Part shown: positions 7,062 to 14,597 of the stretch, in pieces
How positions within the stretch are numbered: the first letter of the stretch is position 1
How the letters are laid out: each line of letters opens with the position of its first letter
Source: JAJAZB01 sp964244295
GTDB taxonomy: Bacteria; Bacteroidota; Bacteroidia; Cytophagales; Spirosomataceae
Direction of reading: 5' to 3'
NCBI GenBank assembly: GCA_964244295.1
Contig: CAXTIG010000007.1
Location: forward strand, 62,001 to 126,000
DNA: 64,000 nt
Translations under genes and position numbers: made by a program
Notes under the pieces: generated by a model
The model's input: the letters and a program-made list of their open reading frames with translations, nothing else
Told to the model about the DNA's origin: nothing
The model's database searches: none

Positions 7062-9317
7062 TCATTCCTCCACCAACACCTTGACGGCAGAAACCGACCC
7101 ATCACTGGTGTGCAAGTGCAACACGTACACCCCCGCCGGGAGGGGAGGCAAGGCCAGTTCGACCCGGCGTTGCCCGCTCACCGAACTGCGCCAGCGGATT
7201 AGCCCCTGAGCATCGCGGAGGCTGAGTTCACCGGTCTGGGGCGAGGGCCACTCCACGGAAAGTACCCGGCGGGCGGGATTGGGAAAAACCCGCACCTCTG
7301 CCTGGATGGCGGGCGGCAGGGCCGTGGCGATGATCGTGCGGGCGTTGGTAAACTGCGGGAGCGATTCCACGGGGCCGTTCAGCACACGCAGGCGGTAATA
7401 ATACGCCGTGTTGGCCAGGGGCAGTGAGTCGACGTAGGTGGTACGAGGGTAGGCCAGCCTCACCACTTCTTGGTACTCGCCGTTGGGCGCGGTAGCGCGG
7501 TCGAGGGCGCTGTGGCTAAATCCATTTTCACCCGTGGTCGCCTGCCAGTCGAGCGCGATCCGGTTGATGGGCAAGGCTTCGGCGGTAAATTTCAAAATCT
7601 GGTACCCAGCTGTCACGACCCGGGCCGTATCGAATGGCGACTCGGCCCGGGCGGTACTGGCGCGGATGCGGTACTGGTAGCGGCTGCCCCGCACGAGGTT
7701 GCGCGTATCGGTAAACGACCGCGTGCTAGGCGCAATTCCGGCCAGCCGGGTAAAGGTGCGGCCCCCGTCGTCGGAGCGCTCGATCACGAGCTCGGTCAGC
7801 GGCTCGGCGGAGTTGACCTGCCACTGAAGCAGCACCGTATCCGGTCGGGTCTGCACGCGCAGGTCGGGAGCCGGGAGGGCTTCGGCGATGGCCACGTCCT
7901 GAAAAACAAACGCGCCGAGGCCGCGCCCGTTTCGGAGAAATGGCCCTTCGTAGGGCTTGTTGAGCGAATCCTGGTAAGCGGCGGGCAGGTAACTGATCCG
8001 CCGGGCGGTGTCGGGCTGGGCGAGGGTGAGGGTCACGGCGTTGCCCTGGGCTTCTCCCCGGCTCACGCGACCGGTGCGGCCATCGAGGTACACAAAGTCG
8101 GCCAGGCGGCGGACACTGCCGCGCACGGTGGTATCAGCGGGCCAGCGCATCGCCTGCCCCGGCTCGAAGAGCAGCCGGATTTCGGTGTGCCGGGGGCTGG
8201 TGTAAAAGGCTTTCCGCAGGTTGGGCGAGTCGATTTGAAGCGTGTCCGTCGCCCCGTAAAAGTCGCGGGCCACCAGTTTGGAAAGCTGCTTGCCTAGTTG
8301 AATGTACCCGGTGGCGTTGTAATGCGTACCGTCGTAGCCCGGCAGACCCGCCGTGGCCAGGTTGCGGAGGGTGGGATACACCAGGGCGCTTTGCCGTTGA
8401 AATTCCAGCACGTCGTCCGCCGAAGTGGATTTGGCCGCCACGATGTTAATCTGAAACAGATAAAACGGTCGGAGGCTGGGGTAGTCTTGCCGCCAGGCCC
8501 GGTACAGGGAATCGAACAGCGCGGCGTAGCCCCGTTGGTTGGTGAAAGCTTCAGCTTCGCCCTGGTACCAAAACAGTGCCTTCACCGCCGTTTGCAGTCC
8601 GGCTTTCCGCACGCGGTACAGCAGCCTTCCGTAGGAATTTTCGAGGCTGGCCGAGCGCAGGCTGTCGGGAAATTGAAAGCGGATATCGGTCCCGGCCAGG
8701 CCCCCGTTGATGATGGCCACGGGCACGCGGTAGGTTTCGGTGATAAACCGCTGGAGTTCCTGCCCCCACACCCCTACCTGCGCCGCGCCCCGGTTCGAGA
8801 GCGCCCAGAGCGTATCGCTCGCCGTTTGGGCGAATCCAATTTCGCCGAAGGTTCGGTGAAATTCGTTGCGGTAGGTGTAGGTCTGGAGGCCCACTTCGGT
8901 GGTGGCGTTCGACTGGCCGCTTATCAGAAAAGCATCGCCGCACACCACGCTGTCGCGCCGGGCCAGCCGCACCGAATCGCCCGCCGGACGAGCGGCGTAT
9001 ACCTCGAAGCGGTATTCGGCCAGTTCGGCCCGGATCGGGACGTTCAGCAAAAACCGGGCGGTGTCGCGGGTGTACACCAATGCCTGCTCGCGGTGGGCAA
9101 AAAGAAGTGCATTGCGAAACACGTTGAGCGTCACCCGGCTGTAGCCCGGCCGCACCACCCGGCCGCTCACGGGCACTTCGGCGGTGTTGGCCTCGGTGCG
9201 GGGATAGAGTTGAAAGGCGGCGGGCAACCGGGTGAATTGAACGCCGGTTTCCTGAGCCAGTCCAGCCATTGGGAGCCAGCAAAAGAGGAGAAAAAAAAGC
9301 CGGTACGGGTGCGCCAT
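7062..9317 (-). CDS. Secreted sialate O-acetylesterase-like protein with FN3 domains and T9SS sorting domain (paralogue 1)
   Basis: 751 residues. The start at 9317 puts a normal signal peptide (MAHPYRLFFLLF...GLAQ) at the N-terminus; the frame itself is open further upstream. A SGNH-type esterase block has GQSNA with nucleophile Ser136, then INGGLAGTDI, WYQGEAEA, and DGTHYNATGY with the Asp/His pair. Two fibronectin type III-like domains follow (about 485-670). The protein ends in a type A T9SS sorting domain starting at VRVFPNPARR. Family members remove O-acetyl groups from sialic acid or other glycans. It is 98 nt downstream of a larger paralogue, with which it shares almost identical stretches such as AELAEYRFEVYAARPAGDSV. 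Confidence 0.88.
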   Translation of the reverse strand: MAHPYRLFFLLFCWLPMAGLAQETGVQFTRLPAAFQLYPRTEANTAEVPVSGRVVRPGYSRVTLNVFRNALLFAHREQALVYTRDTARFLLNVPIRAELAEYRFEVYAARPAGDSVRLARRDSVVCGDAFLISGQSNATTEVGLQTYTYRNEFHRTFGEIGFAQTASDTLWALSNRGAAQVGVWGQELQRFITETYRVPVAIINGGLAGTDIRFQFPDSLRSASLENSYGRLLYRVRKAGLQTAVKALFWYQGEAEAFTNQRGYAALFDSLYRAWRQDYPSLRPFYLFQINIVAAKSTSADDVLEFQRQSALVYPTLRNLATAGLPGYDGTHYNATGYIQLGKQLSKLVARDFYGATDTLQIDSPNLRKAFYTSPRHTEIRLLFEPGQAMRWPADTTVRGSVRRLADFVYLDGRTGRVSRGEAQGNAVTLTLAQPDTARRISYLPAAYQDSLNKPYEGPFLRNGRGLGAFVFQDVAIAEALPAPDLRVQTRPDTVLLQWQVNSAEPLTELVIERSDDGGRTFTRLAGIAPSTRSFTDTRNLVRGSRYQYRIRASTARAESPFDTARVVTAGYQILKFTAEALPINRIALDWQATTGENGFSHSALDRATAPNGEYQEVVRLAYPRTTYVDSLPLANTAYYYRLRVLNGPVESLPQFTNARTIIATALPPAIQAEVRVFPNPARRVLSVEWPSPQTGELSLRDAQGLIRWRSSVSGQRRVELALPPLPAGVYVLHLHTSDGSVSAVKVLVEE

Positions 9318-9415
9318 GCAAACAGGTTTACGTCCAAAAAACACCTTGAAAGTAAGGGAGTTATCGGCGTGGTTTTCTGCAAAAAGCCTCATTGACCCAA
9401 AAATTAACGACCCGT

Positions 9416-12238
9416 TCAGGGTTCGATCCAAAGTTTCAGAGAACGGGTGTGGGTGGTGTCGCTCAGGCGGAGCAGGTAAATGCCGCCGGGCAGTGCGGGC
9501 AGGGTAACTTCCTGGCTCGCGACCGGTCTCAGGTTTAGATCAAGACAGGGAATTCCCCGGAAGTCGAACAGCCCCAGTTTCCCACCCGTTGGTGGCCCTT
9601 CCACCACCAGCCGCCGCCGGGCCGGGTTAGGGTAAGCCCGCCAGGTGGCGGTAGGGTTTTCGAGGCCGGTAAGCAGGAGCGTCGTTGCGCTGGCCACGGC
9701 CCAGGCCGAGGTAGCCCCGCCGTCGGCCACGGCCCGCAGGCGGTAGTGGTAGGTGGTTTGGGAGGTTCGATTTTCATCGGTAAAACTTGTCGTCGCGGCA
9801 TCGGGCGCGGCCAGGGCCACGAACGGCCCGCTGGCACTGAGGCCACGTTCGAGCGCCCAGGTTTTCACTGGATTTCCCGCCGGGATGCTCCAGGTCAAAC
9901 GGATTTGCGCGTACGAAATCGCCGTGGCGCTCAACACGGGCGCATCGAAGGCAAACGTGGTGCCGCTAGCCACGGCCCAGGGTGAGGTAATGCCGCCCTC
10001 GGCGACCGCCCGCAGGCGGTAGTGGTAGGTAGTCTGAATCGTCAATTTTTCATCGGTAAAACTCGTCGTCGCGGCATCGGGCGCGGCCAGGGCCACGAAA
10101 GGGCCGTTGGCGCTATCAGCACGTTCGAGTACCCAGGATTTCACCGGATTCCCCTCCGGGATGCTCCAGGTCAGGCGGATTTGAGCGGATAAGATTGCCG
10201 TGGCGTTCAACGCAGGCGCATCAAAAATCGACGTTGCCCCGCTGGCCGTGCCGTAGCCCGACTCGCCCGCCACTGAGCGGGCTTTGAGGCGGTAATAATA
10301 CGTGGTGTTGCGCTTGAGGGGGCCGTCGAGGTACGTCAGCGTCGGGGTACTCAGGGTCATCACTGGTACGAACGGCCCCGTGGGTAGTTCCGCCCGTTCG
10401 AGGGTGTACGTGGCCGCCGAGGGCACGGCCTGCCAGTCGAGCCGCAGTTGGGTGGGGCCGGTGGGCGTGACCGTCAGCGTGGGCGCGTCGAGGGGGAAGG
10501 TACTCGCCTGGCTCAGCGCCGGGGGTGACTCGCTGCTGTTGCTCAGGGCGCGGAGCCGGTAAAAATAGAGCATTCCCTGCCCCAGCCCGGTGTCGGTGGT
10601 GGCTCCGGACGAGGCCGGGTAGCGGCCTACTTCCACGAAGGGGCCAGTGGTGCTGGGGCTGCGTTCGAGCCGTAATTCGCTGGCTCCGGCGGGAATCGAA
10701 CGCCACTCCACCCGAATCTGCGTACTGCTCTGGGCCATTGCCGTAAGCACGGGAGGGGCCAGCACGGTGCCCAACGTCACGTTCTCGAACGAAAACGCTG
10801 CCATGCCGCGTCCGTTGCGCAGGTGGGGACCGTCGTAGGTGTTGAAGGGGGCGTTTGGATCGCGAAACCAGGAAGGCAGGTAGCTGAGTTGCCGCGCCGA
10901 ACTGGGGGCGCTGAGAAGGATTTTGGCCACGTTACCACTGGCGCTGAGGCTTTGCACGGCCCCGGCGTTGCTGTCGAGGTAGAGGTAGTCGCGCATTCGG
11001 CGGGTGTACGGTTGCCCATTTTTTCCCGTCAGTGTCGAGTCAGCCTGCCAGTACAGGGCCTGGCCTTCGTCGAAAACCAGCGTGATTTCCCGGTTGTCGG
11101 GGGTGGAATAAAAGGCTTTTCTCAAGGTCGGAGAAGTTGTGTTAGGCAGTGCGGGAGCACCGTAAAAATCACGGGCCACCAGCGTAAACCACTGCCGTCC
11201 GTGCTCACGGTAGCCTTCGTTGGTGTAGTGTAGCCCGTCGAAGCCCGCCGTGCCGAGCGAAGACCAGGCCACCACGTTGGGGTACAGTTGGGGCGTGCGG
11301 CGCTGAAAATCGCGGATGGCCCCGGCATTGGTGGAGGGATCGTTGATGATGGCAATCTGCGCGAGGTAAACGCGGGGCAGGGTACCGTGGTCGCGCTGCC
11401 AGGCGCGGTAGAGTGTGTCGAAGCGGGCCGGGTAATCGGGAATGCTGCGGTAGGCGTCGAGTTCGCCCTGCCACCAAAACGTGGCCTTGAGCTGGTTGAC
11501 CAGCCCCGCCTTCCGGATTCGGTACAGCAACCGTCCGTAGGGCTGTGAAAGGTCGGTCGCGTCGGCCTCGCGGTGGGGCATCAGGTACTGAATGCCCGCC
11601 CCCGGAAAGGCCCCGTTTACCACGCAAACCGGAATTTTGTGGGTGTCGATGATCAACCGTTGCAACTCGTGTGCCCAGGTACCCACCCGCTGGGCCTCCG
11701 TTTGGTCGGCCAGCGCCCAGAGCGTATCGACGGGGTTGTAGGGGGCTTCACTGCCGTCGGTAAACCGGCCAAAGGTCCGGGCGTATTCATCGGCAGGGGT
11801 GTTTCCCGCTAAAATTCCCAGCGTGGCCGCGTTCGACTGCCCCGACACCACGTAGGCATCGCCGCAGACCACGCTGTCGCGCCGGGCCAGCCGCACCGAG
11901 TCGCCCGCCGGGCGAGCGGCGTATACCTCGAAGCGGTATTCGGCCAGTTCGGCCCGGATCGTGGCGTTCAACGAAAAATCGGCCTCATCGCCGCTGTACG
12001 ACAGGATCTGGCGCTGATGAAAAACCGGGGCGTTGTTGCGAAAGACGTTGAGGGATACCCCTGAAAATCCACCTTCGAGCAGTCGCCCGGTTACGGGTAC
12101 CTCGGCGGTGTTCTGCGCCGAACGGGCGATTAACTGAAACGAAGCCGGTAGGCGCGTAAACCGCACCGACGGCCCCTGAGCCAGTACCGGCCCAGTCAGG
12201 ACCAAGCCCATCCATCCAAAAAAATAGCGAAAATTCAC
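9416..12238 (-). CDS. Secreted sialate O-acetylesterase-like multi-FN3 protein with T9SS sorting domain (paralogue 2)
   Basis: 940 residues with a signal peptide (1-20, ending VLAQ). The esterase block carries GQSNA at 133-137 (Ser135 in SGQSNA), WWQGELDA and DGLHYTNEGY. Four consecutive fibronectin type III domains follow (about 495-865), the last two of which are a near-identical duplication. A type A T9SS sorting domain (YPNPARRRLVVEG) closes the protein. It is expected to be exported by type IX secretion and attached to the surface or released. The esterase half is clearly paralogous to the downstream gene, which lacks two of the FN3 units. Confidence 0.88.
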   Translation of the reverse strand: MNFRYFFGWMGLVLTGPVLAQGPSVRFTRLPASFQLIARSAQNTAEVPVTGRLLEGGFSGVSLNVFRNNAPVFHQRQILSYSGDEADFSLNATIRAELAEYRFEVYAARPAGDSVRLARRDSVVCGDAYVVSGQSNAATLGILAGNTPADEYARTFGRFTDGSEAPYNPVDTLWALADQTEAQRVGTWAHELQRLIIDTHKIPVCVVNGAFPGAGIQYLMPHREADATDLSQPYGRLLYRIRKAGLVNQLKATFWWQGELDAYRSIPDYPARFDTLYRAWQRDHGTLPRVYLAQIAIINDPSTNAGAIRDFQRRTPQLYPNVVAWSSLGTAGFDGLHYTNEGYREHGRQWFTLVARDFYGAPALPNTTSPTLRKAFYSTPDNREITLVFDEGQALYWQADSTLTGKNGQPYTRRMRDYLYLDSNAGAVQSLSASGNVAKILLSAPSSARQLSYLPSWFRDPNAPFNTYDGPHLRNGRGMAAFSFENVTLGTVLAPPVLTAMAQSSTQIRVEWRSIPAGASELRLERSPSTTGPFVEVGRYPASSGATTDTGLGQGMLYFYRLRALSNSSESPPALSQASTFPLDAPTLTVTPTGPTQLRLDWQAVPSAATYTLERAELPTGPFVPVMTLSTPTLTYLDGPLKRNTTYYYRLKARSVAGESGYGTASGATSIFDAPALNATAILSAQIRLTWSIPEGNPVKSWVLERADSANGPFVALAAPDAATTSFTDEKLTIQTTYHYRLRAVAEGGITSPWAVASGTTFAFDAPVLSATAISYAQIRLTWSIPAGNPVKTWALERGLSASGPFVALAAPDAATTSFTDENRTSQTTYHYRLRAVADGGATSAWAVASATTLLLTGLENPTATWRAYPNPARRRLVVEGPPTGGKLGLFDFRGIPCLDLNLRPVASQEVTLPALPGGIYLLRLSDTTHTRSLKLWIEP
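9671..10222 (-). repeat. Tandem 276-bp FN3-domain duplication
   Basis: Two adjacent 92-codon units (9947-10222 and 9671-9946) encode nearly the same FN3 domain, sharing runs such as PFVALAAPDAATTSFTDE and QTTYHYRLRAVA. The period is a multiple of three, so the frame is kept. Confidence 0.9.
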
Positions 12239-12734
12239 GGAGCAACGGCGAGGTAAGTGTTGATGAAATTTTAAAATAACCAGTCAGCGGTTCGTCCAAC
12301 ACACGCGTCTTGCCGCAGACCCCGACCGACGTAACGAGCCACAGGCCTAAACTCAGGAAGCGATTGCCGGGCAGTTTTCGGCCAAAAGTAGCGAATGCCC
12401 TTCCTCGCTGCAATTGGTTCGTTGGGCAAGGGGGACCAAAAACGCGTACCCGACTCGAAACACCGCAAGAATCGGGTAGCCCTGGCCTGCTTGGGAAGCG
12501 ACCTTTGTCGGGTCCAATCAATTCAGAAGAACCAGAAGGACAATTCACGGCGCTGAGGCGGCTTTCCGCCGCTCATCCTAGTAACGGGCCACTTAAAGAA
12601 CTATGCATTGCAAAGTACCGGCCTTAACCCACAACTTTGACCCGTCAAGCAGCCAGAAAAGAAAAACAAACCGAACGCTGCCGCTTGATTTCAACCGGAA
12701 CTAAAAAGTTTTCAACACTCCAAAAACAAAAACC
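12239..12734. other. 496-nt divergent intergenic region
   Basis: No convincing gene. It separates the minus-strand esterase gene from the plus-strand small secreted protein. The only signal I can support is a possible promoter for the latter: TTG at 12608-12610, then 21 nt, then CAACTTTG (12632-12639), one base off TAnnTTTG. An identical CAACTTTG precedes the paralogue at 13222-13229. Confidence 0.5.
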
Positions 12735-13127
12735 ATGCAAACCAACCTGAAAGCCCTCGCCCTCGCCGCCGCCGTGCTAAGCACCTCGCTGGCCGCCCCC
12801 CTCGCCGCCCAGGCCACCGAACCCGTCGCGACCATCGCCCAGCCGACCACGTTTGCCATCAACGCGTTCCGCAGCATCAACCCGCTGAAAATTCGTCTGC
12901 ATGTCGAGAACAAAGCCCACCAAGTGCTGAACGTGGTGCTGCGCAACGAACAAGGCCAGGCCCTGTACACCAGAGCCTTGAGCAAACACGAAACCGGCAA
13001 AGCCTTTGCCTTCGACCTCAGCGAATTGCCCGACGGCCCCTACACCGTGGAAGTGAGCAGCAAGAGTGAAACCCTGCGCAAGACCTTCGACCTGACCACG
13101 CCCGACCGCACCCTGGCGCTCAAGTAA
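12735..13127 (+). CDS. Small secreted protein (paralogue 1 of an adjacent pair)
   Basis: 130 residues. A classical signal peptide (MQTNLKALALAAAVLSTSLAA...AQA) is followed by a beta-sandwich-like domain. The ending FAFDLSELPDGPYTVEVSS resembles the last strands of a T9SS-type or DUF3244-like module, but without the final K-rich tail. The function is unknown. It shares most of its signal peptide and overall plan with the next gene, so the two arose by tandem duplication. Confidence 0.8.
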   Translation: MQTNLKALALAAAVLSTSLAAPLAAQATEPVATIAQPTTFAINAFRSINPLKIRLHVENKAHQVLNVVLRNEQGQALYTRALSKHETGKAFAFDLSELPDGPYTVEVSSKSETLRKTFDLTTPDRTLALK

Positions 13128-13361
13128 CGACCCGAATTCGCCAAACCGACCGTTTTTCGCCAGTTATCACACCAAAGCGACCGGGTATCAATCGGTGCTG
13201 TTCCAGCGGCCTGCACCCAATCAACTTTGCCTCACCAGACCGAAAAAGAACCCTTGACGGTTGGAAGTACAGCTATTTTTTCTCTCAAAAAACCCGGTGC
13301 TCGCCCTGGTTGCGGTACCAAAAACAAAATCAGTTTCAATCCAATCTTCTCAAAAAACAAC

Positions 13362-13757
13362 ATGAAAACGAATCTGAAAGCCCTCGCCCTCGCTGCTGCC
13401 GTCCTGACCACCTCGCTGGTCGCTCCACTCGCTGCCAACGCTACCACCGTGAACCCGGCCACCGGCAAAGCCGAAGCCACGTTTACAGTCAATACCTTCC
13501 GCGCGGTTAAGTCGACCAACCTGCGCGTATTTATTCAGAAAGACAACCTCGCCACCGTGCGGGTTACGTTGAAAAACGAAGCCGGTGACTTGTTTTACGA
13601 AACCACGCTGGGCAAAACCCAGTCGGGCAAGGCCCTCTCGTTCGACCTGAGCCAACTGCCCGACGGGCATTACGTGGTGGAAGTCAGTAATCGCGACAAA
13701 AAAGAAGTGAAGTCGTTTACGCTGGCCACGCCCAGCCGGACGCTGGCGGCGAAGTAA
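13362..13757 (+). CDS. Small secreted protein (paralogue 2)
   Basis: 131 residues, chosen to start at the ATG that gives the same signal peptide as its neighbour (MKTNLKALALAAAVLTTS). The frame is open further upstream, but that part does not resemble the paralogue. The mature part contains TFRAVKSTNLRVFIQKDN and ends LSFDLSQLPDGHYVVEVSN...TLAAK. Identity is high in the signal peptide and the last 45 residues and lower between. The function is unknown. A 234-nt spacer separates the pair, so each may have its own promoter. Confidence 0.8.
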   Translation: MKTNLKALALAAAVLTTSLVAPLAANATTVNPATGKAEATFTVNTFRAVKSTNLRVFIQKDNLATVRVTLKNEAGDLFYETTLGKTQSGKALSFDLSQLPDGHYVVEVSNRDKKEVKSFTLATPSRTLAAK

Positions 13758-13807
13758 GGCCCCTTCATTTCCTTTCTCAAACCAGGCCGGTCAGCCGAAG
13801 CAATTGC

Positions 13808-14458
13808 GTGGTGGTGCCGGGCAACCCGGTCCTAAGCAGCACACCCTCGGCTCCATTTCAGGTGCGGATTCCGGGCTTCTCGTCCACGCCCACGGTGAGC
13901 AGCGCCAACAAATGTCCCGGCGAGGCCGTCCGGCTGAGTTTCACGGCGGGCGGTGGGTGCGCATTCTTCCCCGGCAACGTGTTTACGGCACAGCTCTCGA
14001 ATGCCAGCGGGAATTTTTCGGCTCCGGTTTCGCTCGGTTCCGTGGCAGCGGGGCTTGCCAACGTGATGATTCCGGTCGGCACCCCGGCGGGCAACGGCTA
14101 CAAAATCCGCGTCGTCAGTTCCAGCCCGGAGGTGGTCGGCGGTGGTAGTTCAAATTTCAGCGTGAAAGCCTGTGGTTCTAACCGGGAGATTACCCCCGAA
14201 GACCAGGGTCTGCGGGTGAGCGTCAGCCCCAATCCTTCGCCCGAAGGCCGGTTGCGAATTACCATTGCCGATGCCGAAGGGCAGGAAGTGAAGGTAGAAC
14301 TCTTCAACGGCGCGGGCCGGTCGTTGCGCCTGCAACGCGTGGAACGGGCGGCGGAAGTAGAAGTACTGGACTGAGACATCGCCCGCCAGCCCCAGGGACT
14401 TTACCTGCTGCGCGTGAGTGGGGCGAAGGAAGTGAAAACGCTGAAAGTCCTGCACTAA
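13808..14458 (+). pseudogene. Remnant of a T9SS cargo protein with a nonsense codon
   Basis: The frame encodes an Ig-like or PKD-like segment (SANKCPGEAVRLSF...) and a type A T9SS sorting domain (VSVSPNPSPEGRLRITI). It stops at TGA (14372-14374) in the middle of that domain. The same frame then continues with DIARQPQGLYLLRVSGAKEV and ends at TAA (14456-14458), which is exactly the missing last strands. No signal peptide precedes it, so the 5' part is missing as well. This reads as a decayed copy of a larger secreted protein. Confidence 0.8.
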
Positions 14459-14480
14459 GCCGGAGGTACTAGACATACAA

Positions 14481-14571
14481 GTGTGTCATCCTGGAAGGAC
14501 CTCGTTGGACTACCGTTCCCATTTCAGGTATGGGAACGGTAGTCCAACGAGGTCCTTCCAGGATGACACAC
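14481..14571. repeat. Palindromic intergenic repeat, family A (copy 2), perfect 42-bp arms
   Basis: Arms 14481-14522 and 14530-14571 are perfect inverted copies around a 7-nt loop. The core shares CATCCTGGAAGGACCTCG and CGTTGGACT-type sequence with the other family-A copies. It lies between the convergent T9SS remnant and mutS. The T-run after it could let it act as a terminator. Confidence 0.97.
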
Positions 14572-14597
14572 TTTTTTGGTGTCCGTGAAAATAAGCC

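Noticed and set aside
6841..7065. Short frames in both directions with HPERSEGP-like peptides
   Set aside because: They are translations of the family-A palindromic repeat, not genes; the same peptide appears at the copy near 22409-22600.
9671..10222. FN3 duplication as an assembly artefact
   Set aside because: The copies differ at several residues (for example EKLTIQ against ENRTSQ), so they are two real copies.
12271..12627. Several frames in the intergenic region before the small secreted protein
   Set aside because: Atypical composition, no signal or motif, and overlapping frames on both strands; treated as non-coding.
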